In this document: positions 15,307 to 23,626 of the stretch, piece after piece
How the letters are laid out: each line of letters opens with the position of its first letter
Position numbering within the stretch: position 1 is the stretch's first letter
Origin: Chryseobacterium luteum
GTDB lineage: Bacteria > Bacteroidota > Bacteroidia > Flavobacteriales > Weeksellaceae
Direction of reading: 5' to 3'
Assembly: GCF_000737785.1 (NCBI RefSeq)
Contig: NZ_JPRO01000023.1
Location: forward strand, 25,757-89,756
Length of the DNA stretch: 64,000 nucleotides
The notes under the pieces: model-generated
Told to the model about the DNA's origin: nothing
Databases searched by the model: none
What the model saw: only the letters and a program-made list of their open reading frames with translations
Translations under genes and position numbers: made by a program

Positions 15307-15535
15307 CTCAGTTTGAATTTTTTTTCAATCTGCTAAGTTATAAAGTTTAGAAATACTCTGATTTAAATAAATAATAAATTATTCAGAAAGCTTTATAAAT
15401 TAAGTTAAAAAAATACTTAAATAAAGTGAAACAGAATAAAAGGCTCTGGGCATCTTATGTTTAGAAACATTAGTTACGATTCCCTTTTAACAAGAACTTT
15501 TTCCCATCAGTTCAGAGAATGATGGGAAGAATGAT

Positions 15536-15823
15536 TCAGGCGTGCCATATGTCCTTATATCTTGCAGGGTGGTTTTCAAACTGCTGGCGGACAAAATCAC
15601 ATTCGGGATCTACCAGCAGATCTTTTTCCTCGGAATAGCGTACCAATTCGTCAAGAAGCATTTTGGCGTATCCATGACCTTCGCGTTCTTCAATAATTTT
15701 AGTGTAGTAAACAGTCAGCAGCCTTCCGTCAATTTTTATAGACATATATCCTGCTTTTTCTCCGTCAATAAGCAGCTGCAGTTCATCCTGATATGGTGAT
15801 ATCTCAAACTTTATATTTTCCAT
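15536..15823 (-). CDS. Small GNAT-family N-acetyltransferase
   Basis: A 95-residue single-domain acetyltransferase of the short GCN5-related group (YjdJ-like). The acetyl-CoA pyrophosphate-binding loop is seen as EEREGHGYAKMLLDELV at about 47-63, and the C-terminal ...DPECDFVRQQFENHPARYKDIW matches the characteristic end of this subfamily. The substrate is unknown. It is a cytosolic protein, flanked by long non-coding spacers on both sides, and probably monocistronic. Confidence 0.85.
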   Translation of the reverse strand: MENIKFEISPYQDELQLLIDGEKAGYMSIKIDGRLLTVYYTKIIEEREGHGYAKMLLDELVRYSEEKDLLVDPECDFVRQQFENHPARYKDIWHA

Positions 15824-16185
15824 AGTAGTAAAGATTTAGTTGAGTTAAAAAAACTTGCTTCACTCCAATCCGTAAAGCATTTAATAATCCGGCAGTATCA
15901 TAAATCCGCTTGGATTTATACTTCTCATTCTTAAAATTACAAATTAAAATAATACGAAGGATGAGTTTCCGGAAACTTAACAAATTTTAAGGTACTTTGG
16001 TTTCGTTCAGCAATACAAATATTTTCTGTGTATTGATTATTTGTAAGTGAAACGGCTTTGTTTACATTACGTTATTTTAACTCTTATCCTAGAGTCAGGT
16101 TATTTAACAAAGATTGTGAATAGATGTAAATTCTTGGCATTTTAATTGACTATACTAAAACGGTTTAACTTTAAACGAGATATAG
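15824..16185. other. Gene-free spacer
   Basis: I see no coding frame, repeat family or clear terminator in these 362 bases. It presumably carries divergent promoters for the acetyltransferase gene (-) and the small secreted protein (+). Confidence 0.4.
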
Positions 16186-16605
16186 ATGAAAAAAATATTA
16201 ATTGCATTAATGCTTGCAGGCACATTTGGCCTCACCTATGCACAGTCAGATTATTATAACGATTACAGAAGAAGCATAACAGATATCAACTGGCAGACGG
16301 TGGCTGCAGATCTTCTCCTTTCTGCCACGCAGACCAACCAGCTGAATGCTTTAAACAGCAGATATAGAGATTATGATTCCTGGAACAGGGCATACGTAAG
16401 CCATCCGGACCGATGGAGAGAAGACCGGTATAATGAAGTAGAAAGAATTCTAGGAAGGGAAAAATACACTAAGTTTAAAACAAGATACTATAAAGGTCAG
16501 AATCCTGTAGCTGTTTATAACCGTAACAAAAATAACTACAAGAAAGTTAAAGCGCACAAATCCAAAGTGCATAAAATGGATAAAAAACACGGGCATCACC
16601 ATTAG
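16186..16605 (+). CDS. Small secreted basic protein
   Basis: A 139-residue protein with a clear signal peptide (MKKILIALMLAGTFGLTYAQ, cleaved after residue 19 or 20). The mature region is rich in Tyr, Asn and Arg (SDYYNDYRR, RYRDYDSWNRAY) and has a helical middle (LLLSATQTNQLNAL, YNEVERILGREKYTKFKTRYY) reminiscent of periplasmic Spy/CpxP-like helices, though without an LTxxQ motif. The C-terminus is strongly basic and ends KKHGHHH, suggesting metal or polyanion binding. The family is not identified. A good terminator follows at 16638, so it is a single-gene transcript. Confidence 0.7.
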   Translation: MKKILIALMLAGTFGLTYAQSDYYNDYRRSITDINWQTVAADLLLSATQTNQLNALNSRYRDYDSWNRAYVSHPDRWREDRYNEVERILGREKYTKFKTRYYKGQNPVAVYNRNKNNYKKVKAHKSKVHKMDKKHGHHH

Positions 16606-16637
16606 ACCCGTGATCAATTATATATTCAGTTTTAAGT

Positions 16638-16662
16638 GGCCGGCATTTGCCGGCCGTTTTTA
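16638..16662 (+). terminator. Terminator after small secreted protein
   Basis: The GC stem GGCCGGC/GCCGGCC with loop ATTT is followed by GTTTTTATT. Confidence 0.8.
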
Positions 16663-16692
16663 TTATTTGTTTGAATTTTATAACTTAGCAGT

Positions 16693-17598
16693 ATGGAATC
16701 TAAAGAAACAATAAAAGGATTTTATCTACGCAATGAATCTATGGAAAGGCATGATGCTGTTACCACTTCCGGAGTGGGGCACTTTAATGTGTTTTCACGT
16801 GAAAGCTGTTCACTCATAACGCCTTACAGCAGGAGAGATTATTATAAGATTTCACTCATCATAGGAAAAGGAAAGCTGCACTATGCAGACAAATGGATCT
16901 ATGTAGACCGTCCAGTGCTGTTGTTTTCCAACCCTGTGGTTCCATATTCCTGGGATGCAGATGATGAGGACCAGACAGGGTGGTTCTGTCTTTTTACAGA
17001 CCAGTTCCTGCAGAATGGTTCACGCCTTGGAAACCTTTTAGATTCACAGCTTTTTAAAATTGGGGGAACTCCTGTTTTCTTTGTAGATGAAGAACAGCAG
17101 AAGATCGTCTCAGATCTGTTTGTCAAGATGATGTCTGAAATTCAGACTGAATATATGCATAAGTATGATATGCTTCGTGCCTGCCTTCATCTGCTCATCC
17201 ATGAAACAATGAAAATGCATCCTGCAGAGACCTTTGAACCTTATCAGAATGCCTCCCAGAGGGTCGCATCCCTGTTTATGGAACTCCTGGAAAGACAGTT
17301 TCCCATCGACAGCCCGGAAGCATTCCTGAAATTAAAAACCCCTAATGACTATGCACAAAGTCTTTCTATTCACGTAAATTCTTTAAACCGTGCTGTAAAA
17401 GAAATGACAGGAAAAACAACAAGCCGGCAGATTGCTTCAAGGATCGTTCAGGAGGCAAATGCATTACTGAAACATACGGACTGGAATATTTCCGAGATTG
17501 CTTACGGATTGGGATTTGAAGAGCCTGCCTATTTCACTAATTTCTTTAAAAAACAGACCGGATTGGCTCCCAATGCAGTCAGGACGGCCACTGTTTGA
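16693..17598 (+). CDS. AraC-family transcriptional regulator
   Basis: A 301-residue regulator. The N-terminal part (about 20-185) is a cupin-like ligand-sensing domain (GKGKLHYADKWIYVDRPVLLF). The C-terminal part (about 200-300) holds the two helix-turn-helix motifs, ending NISEIAYGLGFEEPAYFTNFFKKQTGLAP, the hallmark of the family. The aldo/keto reductase and MBL-hydrolase genes follow on the same strand within 90 and 64 bases, so this protein probably controls them in response to a small molecule. This layout (AraC regulator beside an oxidoreductase) is common in Chryseobacterium. Confidence 0.9.
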   Translation: MESKETIKGFYLRNESMERHDAVTTSGVGHFNVFSRESCSLITPYSRRDYYKISLIIGKGKLHYADKWIYVDRPVLLFSNPVVPYSWDADDEDQTGWFCLFTDQFLQNGSRLGNLLDSQLFKIGGTPVFFVDEEQQKIVSDLFVKMMSEIQTEYMHKYDMLRACLHLLIHETMKMHPAETFEPYQNASQRVASLFMELLERQFPIDSPEAFLKLKTPNDYAQSLSIHVNSLNRAVKEMTGKTTSRQIASRIVQEANALLKHTDWNISEIAYGLGFEEPAYFTNFFKKQTGLAPNAVRTATV

Positions 17599-17685
17599 AT
17601 TTTATAATTCTTAGTTTGAATTCTATAGAGTATCCAATCCATTCTTGTTCTAATTTTGTCCTATCAATTTAAAATCACAGCAATT

Positions 17686-18687
17686 ATGAAATTCAGAAAA
17701 TTAGGAAACACAGGAGAGCAGTTGTCTGCAATAGGATTAGGGTGTATGGGAATGAGTTTTGCATATGGCCCGGCTGATGAGCAGGAAAGTATCAATACGC
17801 TGCATAAAGCATTGGATTTAGGAGTGAATTTCTGGGATACCGCAGATATGTACGCTGCCGGAGAAAATGAAAAGCTGATCTCAAAAGTTCTGGTTCCGAA
17901 CAGGGACAAGATCTTTATTGCCACCAAATTCGGATTCAGGTTTAAAGATGGAAAGCCAAGCCACAGCGGAGCGCCCGGAACCTATTTCGACGGTTCACCG
18001 GAGTGGATCAGACAGGCTGTTGATCTGAGTCTTCAGAGACTTAAAATCGATACCATTGATCTCTATTATGCCCACAGAGTTGATCCGAATATCCCGGTAG
18101 AAGAAACAGTAGGAGCAATGGCCGAGCTGGTTAAAGAAGGAAAAGTAAAATACCTCGGGTTATCAGAAGCTTCCGCAGAATCCATCAGAAAGGCCAATAA
18201 AATTCACCCAATCACAGCTTTGCAGTCGGAATACTCTATCCTGACCAAAGATGTGGAAAAGGAAATACTTCCGACCATCAGGGAGCTTGGGATCACACTG
18301 GTACCTTATTCTCCGCTTGCCAGAGGGCTTTTTGCCAATATCAATGAGGTGCAGAATTTTGGTGAAGAGGACTTTAGAAAAACACTTCCGCGTTATCAGG
18401 AAGAATATTTGGAAAACAATAAAAACCTGGCAAGAGAAATCAATGAATTTGCAGAGTCTAAAGGGGTAAAAGGTACTCAGTTAGCTTTAGCCTGGGTACT
18501 GAACCAGGGAGGAGATATCATACCGATTCCGGGAACTAAGCGTATTAAGTATCTGGAAGAGAATATTGCAGCGGTGAATATTGATCTTTCACCATCTGAT
18601 CTGGAAACAATAGATTCACTTCTGAATAAATATCCTAACATAGGCGAAAGATATACCGAAGGCTCTATGAAACTGGTAAACAATTAA
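17686..18687 (+). CDS. Aldo/keto reductase
   Basis: A 333-residue NADPH-dependent oxidoreductase with the AKR barrel. The start at ATG 17686 (MKFRKLGNTGEQLSAIGLG) matches the family; an in-frame upstream ATG at 17656 adds 10 untypical residues. Tetrad residues are visible as Asp and Tyr in WDTADMYAAGENE, Lys in IATKFGF and His in LYYAHRVDP. C-terminal cofactor-binding elements are IPIPGTKRIKYLEENIAA. It resembles the AKR13-type group (auxin-induced/YakC-like) that reduces small aldehydes. It sits between an AraC regulator and an MBL-fold hydrolase and is probably co-regulated with them. Confidence 0.9.
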   Translation: MKFRKLGNTGEQLSAIGLGCMGMSFAYGPADEQESINTLHKALDLGVNFWDTADMYAAGENEKLISKVLVPNRDKIFIATKFGFRFKDGKPSHSGAPGTYFDGSPEWIRQAVDLSLQRLKIDTIDLYYAHRVDPNIPVEETVGAMAELVKEGKVKYLGLSEASAESIRKANKIHPITALQSEYSILTKDVEKEILPTIRELGITLVPYSPLARGLFANINEVQNFGEEDFRKTLPRYQEEYLENNKNLAREINEFAESKGVKGTQLALAWVLNQGGDIIPIPGTKRIKYLEENIAAVNIDLSPSDLETIDSLLNKYPNIGERYTEGSMKLVNN

Positions 18688-18751
18688 AAATATCATATTC
18701 CGGATTTCTGGTTTATTCAGGGATCCGGAGTATAAAAAATACATATTCATT

Positions 18752-19744
18752 ATGAACAGAAGAGAACTTTTAAAAAACGGACTCATGGCCGGAGCATTCA
18801 GTTTTGTTCCGTTTTCTGATGTTTTTGGCAGTCCCAAAATACTCTCATCGCATTACGGAGAAGATCTTTCAGCATTTAAAAAGCTCAGACTTGGAGACTT
18901 GGAGCTGTTCATTCTTACGGATGGATATATTCATGAGAAAAGCCTCGACACATTTGCCCCGAGAGCGGACGTTTCCCAGTTGAAAATGATTTTAAGAGAT
19001 CATTTCCGTTCCGATGATTATATAGACATGGCCATGAACCTGATGCTTGTTAAGACGAAAGACAGATTGGTCCTGTTAGATGCCGGAATGGGGATTTTTG
19101 CAGATGAAAGGACAGGATTTATTCTGAAAAGTTTGCAAAAATCGGGATTTTCTCCGAAAGATATCACAGATGTTTTTATTTCCCACGCTCATCCGGATCA
19201 TATTGGCGGGGTGGTGGATAAACAGAATAATCTGGTTTTTCCCAATGCGGATCTTTATATTTCAAAGATCGAGCATGACTTCTGGCTGCAGGCTTCCATC
19301 AAAGATTTTAAAAACAGCTTTTTAAAGAACCAGCCGGAGTTCCTTAATCAGGTTATTCCGCCTATTCAGAATATTCTGAAAACGATCCGTCCGAAGCTGA
19401 AATTTTATGACTTTAAAAAAACTTTGCATGACCATTTCAGTTTTCAGCTGGCGCCGGGACATACGCCAGGCCTTACGGTTATGACGATTTCTTCGGGTAA
19501 CGAAAAGCTTATATATATTGCAGACCTCGTCCATTCCGATGTTATTCTTTTTCCACATCCTGAATGGGGATTTTCGGGGGACACAGATCTGGATATTGCT
19601 ACAGAATCCCGTAAAAAATTACTTAAGCAACTGGCAGAAACTAAGACTAAAGCCTTTGCCTACCATCTTCCCTGGCCGGGACTTGGTTTTACAAAGAAGA
19701 AAGATACCGCCTATGAATGGATTCCGGAGAGTTTTATGAATTAA
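18752..19744 (+). CDS. Exported MBL-fold metallo-hydrolase
   Basis: A 330-residue metallo-beta-lactamase-fold hydrolase. The N-terminus MNRRELLKNGLMAGAFSFVPF is a Tat-like signal (twin Arg at 3-4), pointing to export of the folded metalloprotein. Zinc ligands are seen in SHAHPDHIGG (about 148-157), then His in PGHTPG, Asp in IADLVHSD and a C-terminal His in FAYHLPWPG. This matches the lactonase/AHL-hydrolase-like group. The substrate is unknown. It is the last gene of the AraC / aldo-keto reductase cluster, so a role in handling a lactone or ester made or removed with the reductase is plausible but inferred. Confidence 0.88.
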   Translation: MNRRELLKNGLMAGAFSFVPFSDVFGSPKILSSHYGEDLSAFKKLRLGDLELFILTDGYIHEKSLDTFAPRADVSQLKMILRDHFRSDDYIDMAMNLMLVKTKDRLVLLDAGMGIFADERTGFILKSLQKSGFSPKDITDVFISHAHPDHIGGVVDKQNNLVFPNADLYISKIEHDFWLQASIKDFKNSFLKNQPEFLNQVIPPIQNILKTIRPKLKFYDFKKTLHDHFSFQLAPGHTPGLTVMTISSGNEKLIYIADLVHSDVILFPHPEWGFSGDTDLDIATESRKKLLKQLAETKTKAFAYHLPWPGLGFTKKKDTAYEWIPESFMN

Positions 19745-19944
19745 CCAACAAACGAACTTAAATTTTCTACGACATAGTTTTTCATAATAAATCCTTTCAG
19801 AAATGAAGGGATTTGTCTTATTTAATTAGTTAATGGGAGGAAATTTTAACAGTAAATATGGGTCTGTAATAAATTTATTCTAAATATATTGTAACATTTC
19901 GCAGGCTTCGTGATCTAAAGGATATAAACAAAAAACATTTTGAA

Positions 19945-20142
19945 ATGTATAAAAATAAAGGGTTGAAAATGAACTTTTTGGTTCCGGTTGGATTATTATT
20001 AGTTATGCTGCCCAATATAATGAAAAGGTGGGGGATTGGAAGTGATACTTGGTTTTGGGTTTTTATGATCTCAGGAATACTTTTGGAAATCATCGGAATT
20101 TATAGAATGAAGCAGTTCAAAAAAATGCAGGAAAGAAATTAA
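19945..20142 (+). CDS. Small two-helix membrane protein upstream of ECF sigma factor
   Basis: A 65-residue protein with two hydrophobic segments (NFLVPVGLLLVMLPNIM and WFWVFMISGILLEIIGIY) and a basic C-terminal tail (RMKQFKKMQERN). A second in-frame Met at residue 9 (MNFLVPV) is an alternative start. The family is not recognised. It ends 14 bases before the sigma factor gene and is probably co-transcribed with it, from a promoter that may use TGTAAC at 19890. It could be a third component of the sigma/membrane-protein module, although the paralogous module at 12612 lacks it. Confidence 0.55.
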   Translation: MYKNKGLKMNFLVPVGLLLVMLPNIMKRWGIGSDTWFWVFMISGILLEIIGIYRMKQFKKMQERN

Positions 20143-20156
20143 AGCTTACCCAGCGG

Positions 20157-20633
20157 ATGAATTTCGATGAAATCTACAATACGTACGCGCCAAAGATCCT
20201 TAGGGTCTGTCTGGGATATTTCCATGATCAGGAGAAAGCAAAAGATATCACCCAGGAAACTTTTATAGCAGTATGGGAAAACTTTTCAAAATTTGAAAAC
20301 CGTTCTTCTATCGGCACATGGATTTTTAGAATAGCAACTAATAAATGCCTGCAGGAAGTCCAGAAACAAAGCAAGCGTCCCAGTGTTGAATTTCCACCTA
20401 ATTTGAAGCAGGAAGATCCGGATCCGGATAGAGGAAAACAGGTTGAAAGATTATATAAATATATCTCTGAACTTCCCAGTATAGACAGGATTATTATTTC
20501 TCTGTTTCTGGAAGAGCTGTCTCAGGAAAAAATAGCGGAAATAACAGGGGTCAGCCATGCCAATGTCCGTGTAAAGATTCATCGGATCAAAGAAAAACTT
20601 TTAGATAAATTTAGATCGAATGAACACATTTGA
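20157..20633 (+). CDS. ECF-type RNA polymerase sigma factor
   Basis: A 158-residue ECF sigma factor. Region 2 (about 1-70) has YNTYAPKILRVCLGYFHDQEKAKDITQETF-type sequence and IGTWIFRIATNKC. Region 4 (about 105-155) ends EELSQEKIAEITGVSHANVRVKIHRIKEKL. It overlaps the start of the next gene by 14 bases, which implies translational coupling with the membrane protein downstream. This is the same two-gene arrangement as at 12612-13720, but the proteins are divergent. No anti-sigma zinc motif is visible in the partner. Confidence 0.9.
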   Translation: MNFDEIYNTYAPKILRVCLGYFHDQEKAKDITQETFIAVWENFSKFENRSSIGTWIFRIATNKCLQEVQKQSKRPSVEFPPNLKQEDPDPDRGKQVERLYKYISELPSIDRIIISLFLEELSQEKIAEITGVSHANVRVKIHRIKEKLLDKFRSNEHI

Positions 20634-21201
20634 AGAAATAAAAGAATTGTGGCTGTCGGAGCAGGAAGTCATACCGCCTAGCGATGAAATCATACAACTG
20701 GTGAAAAAGTATCAAAATAGAAAAAAAAGAATGATCTATTTCATGATTTTTATTTTGATTCTTCTGGTGCTTATTTTATGCTACGTCTTTAGCTTCCAGA
20801 ATTGGAAATTATGGACAACCCCTCTTGGTGAAATTATTATTGTAGGTGCCTTTCTTTTGACAATAAGTATAAAGATGAGACTGCTAAAAAAAGAGAAGCT
20901 TAATTACCTTAAAAGTAACAAGGAATATCTGGAGGAAATGAAAAATATAGTCTCTGGCAGAAGAAAAGTGGGGCGGACGGTATTTTTTACATTTATACTG
21001 TTCGGATCTGGATATGGTATTTTCATTTTTGAGTCAGTGTATCCGGATATTCGTATGATGTTGATGACCTACTTGGGAATTTTACTTTATATGCTTTTTA
21101 TGTATTTTGTATTCAGGTTGATCGTCAATAAATATCAAAATAAGCAAATAGAAAAACTATTTAAAAATATAGACCATATTAGTAAACAGCTGTCAGATTA
21201 A
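20620..21201 (+). CDS. Membrane protein coupled to ECF sigma factor
   Basis: A 193-residue protein with an N-terminal soluble segment of about 35 residues (MNTFEEIKELWLSEQE) and four predicted membrane helices near 40-57, 67-83, 120-137 and 145-165, then a basic cytosolic tail. Its plan parallels the product at 13130-13720. The start overlaps the sigma gene, so both are made together. It is likely to hold or release the sigma factor, but no known anti-sigma motif is seen. It ends about 40 bases before the terminator of the convergent icd gene. Confidence 0.65.
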   Translation: MNTFEEIKELWLSEQEVIPPSDEIIQLVKKYQNRKKRMIYFMIFILILLVLILCYVFSFQNWKLWTTPLGEIIIVGAFLLTISIKMRLLKKEKLNYLKSNKEYLEEMKNIVSGRRKVGRTVFFTFILFGSGYGIFIFESVYPDIRMMLMTYLGILLYMLFMYFVFRLIVNKYQNKQIEKLFKNIDHISKQLSD

Positions 21202-21241
21202 TTTGATATTACTTTTAATAATAGGTTTTCTTTTCTGCAAT

Positions 21242-21270
21242 AAAAAAGCCCCTTCTTTTAAAGGGGCTTT
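21242..21270 (-). terminator. Terminator of icd
   Basis: The stem AAAGCCCCTT/AAGGGGCTTT is followed on the minus strand by TTTTTTA. It lies 20 bases past the icd stop codon and also blocks reading from the convergent sigma operon. Confidence 0.85.
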
Positions 21271-21290
21271 CATTTATATCAGTCGGAGAA

Positions 21291-23510
21291 TTAGATTCCG
21301 TCAATAATTTCATTTAAAACAGTGCTTGGTCTCATGGCTGCATACGTTTTGTACGTATCAGTTTTGTAGTAACCGTCAATATCCTGAGCTTTACCCTGAG
21401 CGCTTATCAATTCTTCGTTGATAACAGCTTCACTTTCCTGCAATGCTGCTGCAACCGGAGCAAAATGAGCTGCCAATTCAGCATCTGCGGTCTGGTTAGC
21501 CAAAGCTTCAGCCCAGTACATGGCTAAATAGAAATGTGAACCTCTGTTGTCGATCTGGCCTACTTTTCTTGCAGGCGACTTATCAGTTGCCAGGAATTTA
21601 GCGTTAGCCTCGTCCAATGCATCAGCTAAAACCTGAGATTTTGTATTTCCCTGCGTCTGAGCCAAATGCTCTAAAGAAGCCTGAAGCGCTAAGAATTCAC
21701 CCAGAGAATCCCATCTTAAGTACCCTTCTTCCAGGAATTGCTCAATGTGTTTTGGAGCAGATCCTCCGGCACCTGTTTCGAATAAACCTCCTCCGTTCAT
21801 CAATGGAACGATAGAAAGCATTTTTGCAGAAGTACCCAGTTCAAGGATAGGGAAAAGGTCGGTTAAATAATCTCTCAGTACGTTTCCTGAAACAGAAATG
21901 GTATCTTTTCCTTCTCTTGCTCTTTTCAGTGTTTCAGTCATCGCATCTTTTACATCAAGAATTCTGATGTCAAGACCTGTTGTATCGTGGTCTTTAAGAT
22001 ATTTTTCTACTTTTTTGATGATTTCTCTGTCGTGTGCTCTTCCTTTATCTAACCAGAAAATGGCAGGCGTATCAGATAATCTCGCTCTGTTTACCGCTAA
22101 TTTTACCCAGTCCTGGATTGGAGCATCTTTAGTCTGACACATTCTGAAAATATCGTTCTTTTCAACTTTTTGAGAAAGAAGAACGTTTCCTGCTTCATCC
22201 TGAACTTCAATTGTTCCGTCTGCAGTTGCCTGGAAAGTTTTATCGTGAGAACCGTATTCTTCAGCTTTTTGAGCCATTAAACCTACGTTTGGAACAGAAC
22301 CCATTGTGGTAGGGTCTAATTTTCCATGAGCTCTCATGTCATCAATAACTGATTGATAGAAACCTGCATAAGAACGGTCCGGGATGATACAAACCGTATC
22401 TTCTTCTTTCCCTTCTTTGTTCCACATTTTTCCTCCGCCTCTTACCAAAGCAGCCATAGAAGCATCAACAATGATATCAGAAGGAACGTGGAAGTTGGTA
22501 ATACCTTTGTCGGAATTTACCATAGCCACTCTTGGCCCGTTAGCTAAAGCCGCTTCAATATCAGCTTTGATTTCAGTTTCCTGAGCGTTTCCTTTGATTT
22601 TTTCGAAAAGATCGGCAAGACCGTTATTTGGATTTACATCTAAAGACTTGAACGTCTCAGCATATTTAGTGAAAACATCTTTGAAATAAGTTTCTACGAT
22701 AGCCCCGAAAATAATAGGGTCAGAGATTTTCATCATCGTAGCCTTTAAGTGAGCAGAAAGAAGTACGTTTTTGTTTTTAGCTTCTTCAATAGCTTCTTTT
22801 ACAAAAGCTTTCAAAGCGTTTAAGTTCATTACTGAAGAATCGATAATTTCTCCAGCCTGAAGACCTGCAAAATCTTTCAATAAAGTTTCGGCACCGTCAT
22901 TTCCTTTGAAAACGATTTTGTATTGTGTTGCGTTTTCTAACGTTGTTGAAGTTTCAGTTCCGTAGAAATCTCCGGTATTCATGTGAGCAACGTCTGTTTT
23001 GCTGTCAGAAGCCCAGTCACCCATTTTGTGAGGGTTGGCTTTTGCATAGTTTTTAACCGCTTTTGGAGCACGTCTGTCAGAATTTCCTTCTCTTAATACA
23101 GGGTTTACGGCACTTCCTAAAACTTTGGCATATTTAGCTTTAATTGCTTTTTCTTCGTCATTCTTAGGCTCTGCAGGATAATTGGGAACTGCGAAACCTT
23201 TAGACTGTAATTCAGCGATGGCCTCGTCTAACTGAGGGGCTGAAGCTGAAATATTGGGTAATTTGATAATGTTTGCATCGGGTTGAGTTGCCAATTGACC
23301 TAATTGAGCCAACGCATCATCGATTTTCTGATCATCCTTCAAAAATTCAGGGAAGTTGGCTAAAATTCTTCCTGCCAAAGAAATATCCGGAACTGAGATC
23401 TCAATGTTTGCTGATTTTGTAAATGCTTTTACAATAGGTAAAAACGAGTGTGTTGCCAACATAGGAGCCTCATCCGTAAGGGTGTAATAGATTTTTGATT
23501 TGTCTGACAT
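21291..23510 (-). CDS. icd: NADP-dependent isocitrate dehydrogenase, monomeric type
   Basis: A 739-residue single-chain isocitrate dehydrogenase that converts isocitrate to 2-oxoglutarate and CO2 with NADP in the TCA cycle. The length (about 740) and sequence are those of the monomeric class: start MSDKSKIYYTLTDEAPMLATHS, LREGNSDRRAPKAVKNYAK near 140, and GNVLRDYLTDLFPILELGTSAKMLS, MNGGGLFETGAGGSAPKHI and NRGSHFYLAMYWAEALA in the C-terminal half. It is unrelated in sequence to the dimeric E. coli type. It is monocistronic, transcribed toward a strong terminator at 21242. This is a backbone metabolic gene and gives no sign of transfer. Confidence 0.97.
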   Translation of the reverse strand: MSDKSKIYYTLTDEAPMLATHSFLPIVKAFTKSANIEISVPDISLAGRILANFPEFLKDDQKIDDALAQLGQLATQPDANIIKLPNISASAPQLDEAIAELQSKGFAVPNYPAEPKNDEEKAIKAKYAKVLGSAVNPVLREGNSDRRAPKAVKNYAKANPHKMGDWASDSKTDVAHMNTGDFYGTETSTTLENATQYKIVFKGNDGAETLLKDFAGLQAGEIIDSSVMNLNALKAFVKEAIEEAKNKNVLLSAHLKATMMKISDPIIFGAIVETYFKDVFTKYAETFKSLDVNPNNGLADLFEKIKGNAQETEIKADIEAALANGPRVAMVNSDKGITNFHVPSDIIVDASMAALVRGGGKMWNKEGKEEDTVCIIPDRSYAGFYQSVIDDMRAHGKLDPTTMGSVPNVGLMAQKAEEYGSHDKTFQATADGTIEVQDEAGNVLLSQKVEKNDIFRMCQTKDAPIQDWVKLAVNRARLSDTPAIFWLDKGRAHDREIIKKVEKYLKDHDTTGLDIRILDVKDAMTETLKRAREGKDTISVSGNVLRDYLTDLFPILELGTSAKMLSIVPLMNGGGLFETGAGGSAPKHIEQFLEEGYLRWDSLGEFLALQASLEHLAQTQGNTKSQVLADALDEANAKFLATDKSPARKVGQIDNRGSHFYLAMYWAEALANQTADAELAAHFAPVAAALQESEAVINEELISAQGKAQDIDGYYKTDTYKTYAAMRPSTVLNEIIDGI

Positions 23511-23626
23511 TATACTGTTATTTATTATTTGATTTTTTTAAGACTCACAAATTTACTAAATATGATTGTTTTATTAGAGCATTTTGAAATAAAAAAAACT
23601 GGCTGATTAAGACAGTCTGATAAATA

